Source: Entophlyctis helioformis (Eukaryota; Chytridiomycota; Chytridiomycetes; Chytridiales; Chytriomycetaceae). Taken from it: a stretch of DNA of 64,000 bases. The position numbers were made by a program, and so were the translations under genes. Shown here piece by piece: positions 23,201-35,765 of this stretch. The notes beneath the pieces were generated by a model. That model ran no database searches and was not told the origin of the DNA. It was given only the letters and a program-made list of their open reading frames with translations. The DNA is taken from assembly GCA_025526915.1 (NCBI GenBank), contig JAHLKH010000102.1, positions 29,276 to 93,275 on the forward strand, given 5' to 3'. Positions within the stretch are counted from its first letter, which is position 1; each line of letters starts with the position of its first letter.

Positions 23201-25704
23201 AAGGCAGAGATTGCCGAGCTGCGCACAACGGGTAACGCCGGCATTCTCTTGCATCGCATTGCACAGCGGTGTTGCTGACGTGTGACTCTGTCCAGGCTCA
23301 TCGTCGCAGTCAACTGCCTTGGATCGCCACCAACACGCCAACGACCACATGGCGAAACAGGAAGATACGATTCGAGCCTATGAGATGCGCATCAAAAACC
23401 TCGAGCAGCTGCTGCACCAGAACTACAGCGTTTACCAGAGCGAGACCGACGGAGCTCGTTTTGGGCAGACGGACAAGAAGGCTGCGACTCCTGCAAGGGT
23501 CCAGGAACTTGAAGAGCGTCTTGAGCAGGTCACCCAGGCGAAAGAGGATGTGAGTGAGATGGCTTTGATGGGCAATGCGTGGGCTACTGGGCTAAGCGGC
23601 CTTTGTCTCTAGCTGGAGTTTAAGATTGCGCAGCAGGCGTTCAAGATTGAGCAGAATGGCCAGCAAAACGTCGAGCTGACTGGGCTGTATCAGAAGGTGT
23701 GCCAGCAGCCGTTCACGTATCACTTGGAGATCGCTATCGACTGACGGCTTGTGTGGCTTGATACAATGACAGATGTGCGACGCGTACGATCGCGTGTTCG
23801 GGGAGAAGCAAGTCTTGGAGTCGGAGGCCAACCTGCTCAAGACCCGTCTCAACAAGGTGTGCACGTGCAGGCCGTCGTTGCATGAGCTGGATGACCACTA
23901 ACCGTGATCATTTTGGTCTCCTCACCACGATCAGCTCAAAGACTTTCTTGTTGAAATCCAAGAGCATTTGGAGGCGTGCTCAAAGACGCTGCGCGCAGAG
24001 CCGGCAGCCACAACTGAAACCACAGAGACATCAGAGACCCACTCGCCCACCACACAGGTGCACGACCAAGCACAGCCGCCGGTGCACCAGCCGAACCAGG
24101 ATACTGGCAACAGCGATCGTGCGGAGCTGTCGCCCACTCTGCATCCCGGCCGACGAGCCTCGCAGGTCACCATCGATGGCGTCCGGCGTCAGATGCGCAT
24201 ATTGCATGACGATGTCCTTTGGCACGCGGCGCTGATGGCGAGCATGAGAAACTCGATGCAGGACAGCCACGACGGCAGCGAGGGAGCTCAGGTTTGTGTA
24301 ACGCGCACTTCAGCCATGTGCATGAACAGGCGGCTGATGATGAAGCGGGGAACAGTCTGTGGCAGGAGAGATGGTTTCGCTTATCCAACGGTTGAACGAG
24401 GCCGAGACGCGGCTCCGGACAACCGAGGCTGACTTGACGGCTGCAGAAGCGCGCGAGGCTGTCCTCGAGGCAGAGCTGAGCTCGCTCAAGATCCACCACC
24501 AACGCGCCGAAGCCAGTCTGGCGACGCTCAAGCAGCGGGACAAGGAGGCGGCTGCTCGAGCCTCGCAGCTTGGCGACGAGCTGGCTCTGGCAAAGCAGCA
24601 TGTCGCAGATCTGCAAGCGAAGCGCGTGGCAGACGAGCATGAGCTGGCTCATCTCAAGACAGAAGTCGATGCGGCCAAGGAGAGTGCAAGGGAGCTGCGA
24701 GAGCGCAATGCAAAGCTCGCTGAGCAGGCACGCGAGTCGGCGCTTGCCATGGCAGAGCTTCAGCAGGCTGCCTTTGCTGCCCAGGCATCTGCCGCGCAGA
24801 GCACCGAGGTACTAAAGAGCGACCTGGCCCTCATGCGCGAGCAGATTGAAGACTGGTCGATTGTGTGCCGTCTGGGTCTTGAGCAGGCAGCCACGTCCAT
24901 TGATGCGCTCATGCGTGTGATGCACCTGGCCCTGGACGACGCGACCGTGCAGGACCTTGTGAATGGCGACGAGCACATTCTGGACGAGTTCCTGGCCCTC
25001 TCCGAACATGGCAGTCTGGCACATGCCCACGAGTCCGGGGACATGGAGAGCTTTATCCGCAAGTATGGGCAGGCTGTCAAGGATGCCTACTCGAAAAGCG
25101 TGGCTATGAATGCGTATCTCAACATCGGCGACAGCGTTTCAGCCCTCGAGTCACGGTGGACTCGGTTGGCAGGTGAGTGGCTTGACAATGGCAGCCAACT
25201 TGCATGGCTCTCTCTGTTGACCTTGCTGCATCTGTCGACGTGTGTAGATACCGCGAAACGCCGCGTTGCGTTTGGCGGGTAGGTGTTTGACTTCTGGCTT
25301 GGACGATTATGCCATGCCATGCCATGCATTTCCTGTGCCACTGACAGCCGGCCCCATGAACGCAGGTTCCAGCCCAACGACTTGGTCCTGTTTCTGCCCA
25401 CACGCAACCCGATCGCATGGGCAGCGTTCAACCTGAATGCACCGCACTACTTTCTGGACACCTCGTCCAGCCCAGAGTTTGCCGAGCGCATCAAGTGAGT
25501 CGCGCGTGTTGAGCTTATCACCGGCCGTAGTGGCAAGCAGGGCTGACACGCCAATGCAACGACAGGAAACGCGAGTGGATCCTGGCGTACATTTCAAACA
25601 TCACCAGCAAGACAGCAAGGGCTGCGGATGCCGCCTCCAACCCGTTTGGGCTGGCAGACGGCACCACGTTTTTTGTGTGCCAAGCACGCCCGTTCTCAGC
25701 TTGA
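20204..25704 (+). CDS. ATG11: Atg11/FIP200-like autophagy scaffold
   Basis: A multi-exon gene (about fourteen exons). The N-terminus MADIRVYLAETGQQLPL and, after introns, LDDVRSEIEAIASLPVNAQI and LLTSTGMLMKQE form the ubiquitin-like start seen in FIP200 and Atg11. The middle is helical and coiled-coil (for example LSRLEDENAKLKAEIAELRT and the long run at 24366-25170). The C-terminus is the claw domain of Atg11/FIP200: RFQPNDLVLFLPTRNPIAWA, FNLNAPHYFLDT, and a final ILAYISNIT...NPFGLADGTTFFV. These proteins scaffold the autophagy-initiation kinase and bind selective-autophagy receptors. The close match of the claw to fungal Atg11 (AFN-APHYFL, DNPFGL) supports a fungal origin. Exon borders in the 20.9-22.6 kb part are my least certain. 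It converges with seipin; only about 150 bp separate the stops. Confidence 0.88.
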
Positions 25705-25855
25705 GCTGCTGTCAATAAACCAGCCACTGGGACGGGAGCCGTTTTGAGCCATGGGCTGTATTGCAAAAACGCAGAATGGCCATCATGCAAAGCAGATGCA
25801 GACACAGTGGTGGTGGTGGTGGTGGTTGCAGTGGTGGTGGTGGATTCCGTTAGAT

Positions 25856-28215
25856 CTAGGCGTCTTTGGGCTGGTCATGAGCTGGAGATGGCGAGTCGTT
25901 GGGCGACTCGGCGGGCTGCTCAAGTGGTGCAGATGCCGATCGTTGGCTTGGAACCAGACTCGCGCCATCGTCGGACGCCTCCATGTCCTGCAGTTCAAGA
26001 GACTCGTCCATGGCAGCCACAGGCAGGCTGTCAGACGACGACGGCACGACTGCAGCAAGAGCGGCGTCTGACTCGACAGTGGTGGTGGTTTGCTGGGAAG
26101 ACGACAACGACCATGCAGGCTGCTGCTGTTGCTGCTGCTGCTGGTGAAGCGATGGCTGCGCAGCCATACTCGTACCGCCCATTCCAGATAGTGTGGGCTG
26201 GACAGCTGGCGGCATTCCGGGATGGGCAAGGCTGGTTCCACCAGTAGCGGCAGCCGACCGCGGGTACGATGAGCCATAGGGCGACGAGAAGAGCGATCCA
26301 TACGCCGGGTTGGCCGGCGGGGCATACGGCTGCGACAGGGTGCTACCGGTGAGGTTGGCTGTGAACGAGTCGCCGGTAGCACCTGGTCCGAGACCGCCGC
26401 CTGCACCGCCGCCAATACGGCCAAGCATAGGAGCGCTGCCGGACCCACTCGGGCCAAACTGTGCTGGGTTGATGCCGCCGTACATGGCGCGACCGCCGCC
26501 GTAAGGGAGCGAAGGATCAGCCAGGCCGGCATCGTGGGCCGAGCTGCGGTAGCCCGATCCAATATCGTGGATGCCGTCCCTGCCGTCGTCCTCATTGCCC
26601 TCTTCCTCGCTGCTGTCTGTGCTGCTGCTGCTGCTGCTGCTCGTGGGTTGAACCTGGTCGCCGTTTTGGCCATGCAGGTCACGGCCCATGTAACGGCCGG
26701 ACGCGTCCGACGCGCCGCGCTGGCTCGCACGGCGGCCAGAGATGGCATCGTTGATGAGGTCGGCGTCGCGCTGCTCGGGAGAGCCGACCATGTCAAGCAG
26801 CTGCTCGCTGGTCACAACGCGTGGCGTCTCTTCTTCGTCGTCCAAGTCGGCGCTCATGAGCGCCTGGATGACGCGCCAAAAGGACGAGACAAAGAGCGTC
26901 TCGACAAGCATAAAGATCGAGATGAAGAAGGCGGCCGTAGTGAGCCACCAGTGGAACATGAAGTAGCTAAGGCCCTGGAAGTGTGTTTCGATGCGCAGGT
27001 TGGTGGCGTACGTCTGCAGCTTGTCCGTCGAGATGGAGACCAAGATGCGGTCCACTGGCGTTGCCTGTGGATGTGTGCCCAAGAAGAGATGTGAGAACGT
27101 CGGCAAGGATGGGCCAGCAGCGCATACCAGCCGACCTGCTTCTCCTCGTAGTCTTCAACAAGACGGACGGTGAACTGCTGGGATTCGAGCGAGAGGCCAA
27201 AGAGAAGCGACGTGAGCTTCCAGTACATGTTCCACGAGCGGAAGAGCGGTGACTTGTACATCAGAATGGCCTAGATGGGTGTCGAGTCAGACGGACGATC
27301 AGACAAAGCAGTGCACGACGGCGACAAGACGCGCGTGCATACCGGACGGCTGGCGCGAACAAGGGACGTGTTGTCCTTGGCCAGAGCGTCAATGTTGACC
27401 ATGAAGTTGCCTGTCGTTGTATGCATGCATGCGTGTTAATAGACGAGATGGTGCACACGCCGGCCGGCCGAGCCTTGGGCAGCGGCACACGAGGCGAAAG
27501 GCGCATACCCAGGTCGAGGTTGTTGTCCGAGTCGGGCACGAAAAAGTCGACAACGAGGTTGTAGTGCTGCTCGGGCTTCATGAGCGGGCCATGATACTGC
27601 AGGGCCGGTCCCGGGTTGGCGATGTCGACGAGCGCATGCGGATGAGGCGACGCCACAGCCAGGCTGGCAGCGTGACGAGCGCATGTCAATGGAGCAGTTG
27701 AACGTGGCGGCGCCGGCGCCAATCGGGCCGTCAGTCAGGCCGTCAGACAGGCCGTCAGGTCAGGCAGCGGTCAGTCGCCGAGCAGGTCAGACAGCAGCCA
27801 GACAGCAGAAGGAGAAGCACGGCATGGCGCACCTGGACGGGCCGGCGTGTGGCAGCGTCTGCGGGTACTGCAGGTAGATGGGCACGCTGACGGCCGCCTT
27901 GGGCACATAGAGCAGGAAGAACAGCACGTAGCCGACGACGGCGCCGACAAACAGCGTGCCAAAGACGGTGCTGAAGACGACCGAGTTGAGCGCAATCTTC
28001 TGCGTGCGCTCCGATGTGAGCTGCTCGACCACCGCCGTGACGATGGGCTCGGCGGCCATCCGCACGCTCTCGAACGAGCGCTCAAGGAACGACGGCTCGT
28101 CGGCGCCGGCGCCGGCGCTGGCGCCGTTTGTGTTTGAGGCGCCGCCCACGTTGGATGCGCCGCCGACGTCGCCGTTGAAGAGGCGGCTGCGGCTGCGCTG
28201 TCTGATCTCGCTCAT
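25856..28215 (-). CDS. Seipin-like lipid-droplet protein
   Basis: Start ATG at 28215; exon 1 ends at 27833 (AG|GTGCGC), then exons near 27664-27510, 27402-27350, 27273-27130 and 27065-25856. Visible features: hydrophilic N-terminus, first membrane helix (VVFSTVFGTLFVGAVVGYVL), the lumenal domain with HYNLVVDFFVPDSDNNLDLG, FMVNIDALAKDNTSLVRASR, ILMYKSPLFRSWNMYWKL, and a second helix (FMFHWWLTTAAFFISIFMLV). The pair NLDLGNFMV and RASRPAILMYKSPL is typical of seipin, which forms ER rings at lipid-droplet contact sites. The C-terminal tail of about 270 residues is long, acidic and Ser/Gln/Gly-rich. Intron 1 has no AG between 27665 and 27832, which fixes its acceptor at the CAG near 27664. Confidence 0.9.
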
Positions 28216-28375
28216 CTTCTGGGCACGAGTGTGAGCGGGCTGCGATGGGTGGATCGACGGGCGTAAGGGTGGATCGACAGGCGTAAGGACGTAAGGATGG
28301 GCGTAAGAACCAACCGACAGACCTTGTGCGTTGTGGGCAAAGCCGTTTCTTTCCGCGCATTTCGCCATTGCCAGC
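28216..28375. promoter_or_regulatory. Divergent promoter, seipin / capping enzyme
   Basis: 160 bp lie between the two start codons. The segment contains three near-copies of GGATCGACGGGCGTAAGG (about 28251-28305), a short tandem array that could bind a common regulator. No TATA box is seen. Confidence 0.45.
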
Positions 28376-28520
28376 ATGCTGCCCGCCATTCCCGGCGAGC
28401 GCGTGCGCGACAGCAGGCTGCTGCGGGCTCTGCGCGAGCAGGTGGCCGACCTCGTGCAGTTCAACGGCAACCCAAACCGGTGCGTGTGGTCGTAGTGGTC
28501 GTAGTGGTTGTGGTTGTATA

Positions 28521-28574
<54 letters not shown>

Positions 28575-30136
28575 ACAACCAACCAACCTGTTGACCAACC
28601 GACTGACCCGCATCCTCGCCGGCCCAGGTTCCCCGGCGCACAGCCCGTCAGCTTCGCCGCCGCGCACATCCAGGAGCTGCACCGGGAAGACTACTACGTC
28701 AGCGAAAAGGCCGACGGCGTGCGCTGCATCATGTTTGCGGCCGGCCCCTCCAACCACCGGCCGTTTGGCGGCGAGACCTACCTGGTGCGTGCCCGGCGTG
28801 TTGCCTGCGTCCTGTCCGACTCGGCTGACACTGGCGATCCTACGCTCCAGATTGACCGCAAGAACGACTACTACCGGCTGGATCTCGCCTTGCCTGTTCC
28901 GGGCAGCAGCAGCAGCGGCCGCGACTCAGACATCAGGTTCCATTCCAACACGTTGCTGGACGGCGAGCTTGTGCTTGAAGCCAAAAAGGACAAGGTGGGC
29001 CGTGCATGCGCAGCTCTGGTGCACGCGACCCTGCCGTCTGCCGTCCACTCACACGGCCACGGTCGTGGTGGACTTGAACTGGATCCTTCCTCCTTCTCCT
29101 CCCGTCGCGCACGGTCCAGGTCACTGGGGCCGAGCACCACGAGCTCTTTTACATGTTTTTTGACGCCATGGTCATGGACGGCAAGTATCTATGTGATCGG
29201 CCATACAACAAACGCCTTGCGGTGAGTCGGCCCTGCCTTGCCATGTACATCCAAGCCATTGCCACTTCCCTTTGCTCATTGCCACGCTCCTGGCCTGCAC
29301 ACGCCGGACAGTACCTGCGCCAAGACATTGTCAAGCCGTACATGGAGCTGTCGCAGCGCATGCCGCAGTACACGTCCGGTCATCCGTTCCGCATGATCCA
29401 GAAGCGCGTCCAGTTCTCGTATGGCATTGACGTGGTGTTTAATCAAATGCAGGGCTACAACCACAAGACGGACGGCGTCATTTTCACGTCGGTGGTGGCC
29501 CCCTATACCCTGGGCACGTGCTCGAAAATGTGGGTGCATGCGTGTATGCGAGCATGGCATTGAAAGGCATTGGAGGCATGCCAGGGGATGCCAGGGGATT
29601 GCCTGCTTGGTACTGATGCGCGACGCGGTGGGTCCGGTGGCAGGCTCAAGTGGAAACCGTCCGACGAGAACACGGTCGATTTCAAGGTGCTCTCGGCCCG
29701 ATCGACGCCAGACGGGCCCGAGTATCGCATCGGCATCATGGAGAACGGCGACCGGCACTCGGACTTTGGCGTTCTCACGCTGGACGACCACCTTGCCCAA
29801 GAGTACGTGTCCCGCTGCCATCACGGCGGTGTCTGACTGCGTGCAGCCTCGCATGCCTGCACTGACCGACAGAGACGCTTGCGTCCCTTTTGCGCGCACA
29901 GATGGGCTGCCCGTCCGCCTGTCGGCCGGATTGTCGAGTGCAGGTACGATCCAGACTGGCCTGGCCGGTGGCGGTTCTCGCGCTTCAGAGACGACAAGAC
30001 GACGGCCAACCATGTCAGCACATACAACAGCATCATGCAGTCGATTGCGGACAATGTCGACAAGGACACGCTCATCACGGCTGCACCCTCGATTCGCAGT
30101 GCCTGGAAGCAACGAGAGAGTCACGCGCCAAACTAG
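28376..30136 (+). CDS. CEG1: mRNA capping guanylyltransferase (Ceg1/Pce1 type)
   Basis: Seven exons (28376-28479, 28628-28784, 28851-28994, 29120-29221, 29312-29529, 29644-29802, 29902-30136) give 372 residues. The nucleotidyltransferase motifs are in order: motif I EKADGVR with the GMP-accepting Lys, SNTLLDGELV (motif III), MFFDAMVMDGK (IIIa), YNHKTDGVIFTS (motif IV), LKWKPSDENTVDF (motif V), and RIVECRYDPDWPGRWRFSRF with RDDKTTANH of the OB domain. There is no N-terminal triphosphatase domain, as in fungi, where the triphosphatase is a separate protein. The first intron has a perfect (CTGC)n array. The enzyme works in the nucleus on RNA polymerase II transcripts. Confidence 0.95.
28520..28574. 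repeat. (CTGC)n microsatellite in capping-enzyme intron 1
   Basis: About 13 uninterrupted CTGC/TGCC units fill much of the first intron. Similar tetranucleotide tracts occur in introns of several other genes here. Confidence 0.95.
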
Positions 30137-30437
30137 GCAGTCCCTCCTGCTCCCCCACCTTTGCTGTCGCCTTGCTGTACTATATTAAACAAGGGCTTGC
30201 GTGTGTATGTGTGTGTGTGTGTGTGTGGTGTGTGTGTGTGTGTGTGTGTGTGTCGGCGTTGGTGTGACTCAAGTCTTCATTCTTCTTGTGTGTGTGTGTG
30301 TGCAAGTTCCAACGCAACTGCTACCCAAGCACTCCTAGACTCTCCAAAAACAACCCTCCCTTGCCAAGCCTTGCATGTGTTGGTGAACACAAACGCAAAC
30401 GAGAGCGCGTCTGGGTTAGGTCGACCTGCAGACCGAC
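30137..30437. other. Convergent 3' intergenic region with GT repeats
   Basis: About 300 bp between the stops of the capping enzyme and the Def1-like gene. It holds TATATTAAA near 30181 and long GT dinucleotide runs (about 30203-30252 and 30286-30302). No gene is seen. Confidence 0.7.
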
Positions 30438-33400
30438 CTAGTTCTGTCCGTTCCAGTATCCCTGTCGCTGCTGCTGCTGTCCATTCGTGCCACCGGCCGC
30501 GGCAGTGTATCCGGCATTGCCTGGGTATTGCTGGTGCATCAAGTGCGGTTGGTAGCCGGGATGCACGCCCTGGAACTGGTGGTGTTGGCCATAGTAGCCT
30601 GTCGCAGGCACGCCGTGCGTCTGCGCAGCTCCCTGGTGCGATGCGGCACCCTGGTTACCCGCCTGGCCCTGACCGGCTCCAGCCATGGATGCCTGCGGCT
30701 GCTGGCCCTGCTGCTGGCCTGCATTCTGGCCTTGCTGCTGACCAGCCTGGCCGCCCTGCTGCTGCTGCTGCTGCTGGCCCTGCTGCTGGCCGTACTTTTG
30801 CGAGTCGTACGGCTGGCGGGACTGGCGGTTCTGTTGGGCGAGACACGGTCCATCGAATCGCGTCAGACGTGTGTCCATGGATCAAGCAACCATGGCACGT
30901 CATGGCCAGCACACAAATCCATTACCTGCTGCTTGTAGTCGGTTGTCTTGCCAGATCCGCCAATGTGGCCCGTGAAGCCGCCAAAGTTTTGCTGGACCGA
31001 GTACGCGCTGCTCATGCCCTTGTTGTAGTCCATCGGAATGTTGCCAAGGTTGACGTTGGTGATCTCGTCGTAGCTGGGGTAGAATGGCTGGCCGGACGGC
31101 GTCGAGTAGGCGTATGCTCCAGCCGTGTTGCCAGAACCAGGAGCACCAGCACCAGCAAGGCTTCCGCCGAGTCCTGCCGGTGCTGTGCTGCCGGGCTGCA
31201 TGAGGCCGGCGGGCTTTCCAACCTGCTGTCCAGCAGCAGCCTGGGCATTGAGCGCGCCGACACCGCCAGCGGGACCGCCCGCAGCAGGTGCAGACGACGG
31301 CGACGGCTGAGCAAAGTTGGGGTACACAGACTTGTTAACGTACTGCTGGCCGTAGATGTTGCCGCTCTGGTAGGCAGCCTGGTACTGGTTGGGCAAGTAG
31401 TAGGGGTAGTAAGGGTAAGGCACGTGGAAGCCTGCTTGAGCCTGCTGTGCTTGGTTCTGCAGAGAGGGCTGGGTAGCCTGTGCAGCACCAAGAGCCGGCT
31501 GCTGGAGACCGCCAAGCTGGGGGCCGGCTTGCGACGATGCACCAAGAGTGTCCTGGGGGTACTTTGAGCCCTGAGCAGAGGCATACGTCGACGGGTCGAT
31601 GGCGTGCGGATAGTAGCCCTAGACGGAAGGATCGCCAGAGAAGACGATGCAAGTTAGCCATCAGGGAAAGTGTGCCGAAACGCGGGTCAGCGTGACCGTC
31701 AGCATACCATGGCAGCAGCGCGGGCCTGCTCGGTGCCGTAGAGGTTGTAGTCGTGCACGCCACCCAGGTGGGCCATGCCAAAGGCGGTTGCCTGCTGGTT
31801 GGGGAAGTAGGATCCGTAGGGGTGCAGGTTGGGAAGGCCAGGAGCGCCGGCTGCGATGCCGGACACGGCAGAGGGAATCTGCTGCTGCTGCTGGAGACCA
31901 ATGGGGGCAGGCTGGACAGTCTCAGACACAGCAGGCTTGGCGGCAGGGGCGGAAGCGGTCTGCGTGGGCGAGACGGCCGGCGCGGCGCGAGCGGGCTGCT
32001 GGTTCTGGACGGGCGAGGGCGAACGCTGGACAGGCGGAGCCTTTTCGGGGGCAGCCGCAGCAACCGATCCAAACGCGGTTGTCGCATCGGCCGACTCGTC
32101 CACATTGCCAATCTTGAGCGAACCAAACTGGACGCCGATCGAGCCAAGGGTTGCGTTTGACGGCATAACGACGGCCTGGTCCTGGCGGAGCTTGCGGGCG
32201 GCCTGGCCACGAGCCTGCTGCTGCTGTTGCTGCTGCTTGAGGCCGGGAGGAACAGCGGTTGAAGCCACAGGTGAAGACTGAGCCTGTGCAGGCACCGCGT
32301 GCTCAGAAGGCACGGCGGCAGCAGGCAAGACAGCCTCTGCGGGGACAGGGGACGATTGTGCGGAGCGGGGCTGAGACTTGAGAGTGGGGGATGCATTAGA
32401 GCTCTTGACAGAAGAAGGTACAGCGACTGGCTTTGCAGAGTCGAGGACAGGCGAGGCACGGCCACTGGCCTGTGCTGTGCTGTTGGTAGATGTGGTGGCG
32501 GGAGCAGGAGCAGGAACGGCGGCAGGTGCAATGGCAGGCGCGGCCTCGTCCTTTTGCGAGCGTGCGGGAGACTTTGACTTTGCACGGCGGGTTTGCTTGC
32601 TTGGCTGCTCGGCAGAGGATGCAGCGGCTTGGACGACGGGCACTGCGACGGGTGCAGGCTCGGGACGTCTGTCACGGACATTGGATGAGCGTCAGGGTCA
32701 GAGGGAGGTGTGATGGAAGGCGCAGGACGGCAAGATGCGACTCGCGAGAGATGGACATACCCCTTGACAAGCTGTGCCCAAGACGTCTTGGGTTGAGGAG
32801 CCTTGGCAGCCGTCGCGGGTGCAGACACTACCGGAGCAGACGCCTTCTTTTCCGACTTGGGCTCAGGGGCAGGAGCTGCAGGCTCGCCCCAACCGACGCC
32901 CCAACCTTCAGTGGAAGCAGTCGCAGCGGGAGCGGCTGGCTCGGACGCGTCCCAGGCACCAGAAGCCTCTGCAGGCGCAGCAGTGTCCGCAGAGTCTGCC
33001 GAGCCCCATCCGCCGTCTGTTGGCTTTGTGGTGTCAGCAGCGACCTTGCTGGCCCACGACTGGGCAGAGTCGCCGCCGTTTTGGAACTGTCCAGACACGG
33101 GTCTGTCGCCACCTGTTGATGGTTTTACAGGATTAGCCAACAAGATCAGGGGGTGAGCAGCCGACATCAGCGTGTGCGTCATGGAGCGGCGACAGCAGTC
33201 TTTGCAAGACAAGTCAGGGACAGGACAGGGACAGACCTTGAGGACGCCCCTCGCCGCGGAGTCCGCCACGGCTGCCACCGCGACCACCGCCACGACCACC
33301 ACGGAAGCCACCACGCGCAGCCGGTGCACCTTTGAAGCAGCGAGCCAAGAAAGCGTTAGGAAAAGACAAGGGACAGCAAGAAAAAAGGATAGCGAGACAC

Positions 33401-34451
33401 TGCCTTACCTCGCGAGCGGTCCGTGTCGGACTGTTGCTGGAAGGACTGTTTGGCGGACACGCCAGAAGCAGGGCGTTGGGAGACGGGACGCTCGCGATCA
33501 ACAAATCCAGACGAGTTGGAAGGCAGCTGCTGCGACTTGGGTCTGTCCTTCTTCTTGGACGTCTTGACTTCGCCCCACTGTTCGGCAAGGCCTATGTGGC
33601 GGGAGAGGGGCACGCAGGGAGGATGGAGTCAGCCATTGGTGCCAAACGGAGACGATCCCGAGAGATGTCGAGGGGCCAGCGCAAGCCAAATCTCATGCCC
33701 AATGCAGCAGCAGGGCGGAATGGCGTGTGCATGTGATCACGAGACGGAGTGCAGGCAGAGAGCGGCATGGGGGACCAGGGGGGCGCAGACGCACGGAGCG
33801 GAGAGTGCGGAGCTCGAGTGGTGGTGGTGGTGGTGGTGGTGGTGGGGACGGGTGAGGGGAGAGCAGAGACGAGAGGCGGCAGCGGTGGCAGACGAGAGAG
33901 GGGCGCTGGTGTGGAGCAGCCCGGGCAGCAAGCGGGGCAGGCGGGTCCAGGCCTGCTCAGGCAGGCAGGCCAAGCAGACAGGTTGGCGGGCAGTGAATCG
34001 CACGAGTCGGGTCACCGACCGGATGGCAGCCAGGCAACACGGCGGTGATGCCAGCAACATGGGAACAGGGCGACCAGCAGGGCAGCCCAAGGCAGGCAGG
34101 CAGGCAGGCAGGCAGATGCGAGGCAGGCAGCACGAAGCAGGCAGCCCAAGGCAGCACGAGACAGCAGATGGGAACAGACACACACACACACGCACCCTCG
34201 CTAATCCGGGAAACGGCCACGTCCAAGTCGCCTTGGGTCTCGTCGAGGATGGCCAGCAGGTCGGGCTCGGACCAGGTGTCGAAGATGTCTCTGAGCGAGG
34301 CCAGCTGCGAGCGGTACAGGGCCTTGAGGCGCTGCGAGCGGTCGTCGAGGGCGGGCTTTGCGGGCTTTGCGGATGTGCTGGAGGGGGTGTGGGTGGATGC
34401 TGCGGCGTGGGGCCGAGGGGCCGCGACGGGCTCTTTGTGGCTGCTCACCAT
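30438..34451 (-). CDS. DEF1: Def1-like CUE-domain protein with Gln-rich tail
   Basis: Seven exons (34451-34196, 33591-33409, 33329-33237, 33112-32761, 32668-31708, 31618-30926, 30830-30438) give 976 residues. Near the N-terminus is a CUE domain: LYRSQLASLRDIFDTWSEPD, then LLAILDETQGDLDVAVSRIS. It is followed by EQWGEVKTSKKKDRPKS, an RGG box encoded by exon 3, Ala/Pro-rich segments with QSWASKV and TSWAQLVKG, and a long Gln-rich C-terminal third. This order (CUE, a WGEV segment, Gln-rich tail) is that of yeast Def1, which recruits ubiquitin ligase to stalled RNA polymerase II and is cut by the proteasome to enter the nucleus. The RGG box is an addition I do not associate with yeast Def1. Function is inferred from the architecture. 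Confidence 0.8.
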
Positions 34452-34715
34452 GGCTGGGTCTGGGCGGGTGTGGGCGGGTGTGGGAGAGGGGCTGGTGCTG
34501 GTGCTGGTGCTGGGCTTGGCTGGCTGGGCTGGCTGGCTGGCTGGCTGGGCTGGGAACGAACGAGCAAACGGGCTGGTGAAGGTGCGTGAGACAGGCGTGA
34601 GACAGGCAGGCAGCGTGAGACAACGAGCGTGAGACAGCAGTGAGACAACGAGCGTGCGTGAGACAGAGAGATCGCCGGCTTGCCACGCACTTTGCAATTC
34701 TGGGGAAAGGGCCGG

Positions 34716-34785
34716 ATGGACGAGCAGCGCATTGCCGAGCAGGTGCACGCGGCGCTCTACAGGCGAGTTGGCTTGCTGCTGGTGG

Positions 34786-34836
<51 letters not shown>

Positions 34837-35628
34837 TGGCTGCCCACGGACCGAATGGCCCAATGACTCACCCGCCGACAGCACGTCCAAGGAGCAGCAA
34901 GAGGCCGCCGTCACGGCGCACTACGCCTTTGGCTGCACATTCCACGATCCGCTGGTGCGTGTCCCTGGTGTCTCACGCCGTGTCTCATTTGGTGTCTCAC
35001 ACTCACTCACTCACTCACTCGGTGTCTCACACTCACTCACTCACTCGGTGTCTCACACTCACTCACTCACTCGCTGTCTCACACTCACTCACTCGCTGTC
35101 TCACACCCGCAGGTCGCCGTGGCGGGCATGAGCGCCATCCTGGCGCAGTTCCGGGCGCTGACGTGGCTGCCGGCCATCCACTCGGCCGTCTCGTCCGTGC
35201 ACCACTTTATCCGCACGTCGCCGTTCGACGATCGCGACCACAACCACGACACTGACCGCGACACTGACCTCGAATGCATCTCGGGCAGTGCACTCCAAGG
35301 GACTGCCCACCACGATAGAACAGCCCGCGATGGAACAACAGCCCGCGATGGAACAACAGCCCGCGACGGCGCCGTCGTCGTCGTGGTCGTCGACGCCGTC
35401 GTCACGTTTGTGCTCGTGCCCGGCCTGGTGCGGCTGCCCCTGCGCATCCTGTCGCACTTTGAGTTTGACCGCTCGCGCCGCATCGTCTGCCACGACGACG
35501 TGTGGTCGCTGCGCGAGGCCCTCGCCGCCTGGCCCCTGGGCCTCGGCTCGCTCTACGACCTGTGGCGCCGCGTCAACGGCGCGGTCAGCACGGCCGCCAT
35601 CGTTGGCCTTGTGCGGCTGCTGGCCTGA
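34716..35628 (+). CDS. NTF2/SnoaL-like fold protein, uncharacterised
   Basis: Exons 34716-34762, 34882-34954 and 35113-35628 give 211 residues. The pattern HYAFGCTFHDPLVAVAGMSA followed by ILAQFRALTWLPAI, and later RLPLRILSHFEFDRSRRIVC with a final WPLGLGSLYDLWRRVNG, resembles small NTF2-like (SnoaL) domains of unknown function; this is a fold-level guess. The first intron has a GC donor (GCGAGT at 34763) and is largely a (GGCT)n array; the second is made of CTCACTCA repeats with GGTGTCTCACA spacers. The exon-3 segment around 35225-35370 contains an in-frame repeat (CCCGCGATGGAACAACAG) coding an insert in the domain. It diverges from the Def1-like gene. Confidence 0.6.
34786..34842. repeat. 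(GGCT)n microsatellite in intron
   Basis: Around 12 GGCT units lie in intron 1 of the NTF2-like gene; a second run of the same unit is at about 36189-36222 in the formin's first intron. Confidence 0.95.
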
Positions 35629-35765
35629 CCACTGGGTCGATGCGGCATCTGACTACTCGTGCACCACTGCAATGAATCCTCCTCTTCGATCCTTCTTTAT
35701 AGCTGTCCGTCCTTATAGCTGCCACGCAACGCGCTCGCCGCCTCTTCGTCCATCCGCAACTGCGC

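Noticed and set aside
28520..28574. Possible CRISPR-like or regulatory array
   Set aside because: Simple tetranucleotide slippage repeat inside an intron; no spacers.
31335..33329. 664-codon minus-strand frame with Ser/Pro/Arg-rich product
   Set aside because: Only its 32761-33112 part is a true Def1 exon; the rest is a shifted frame through other Def1 exons and an intron.
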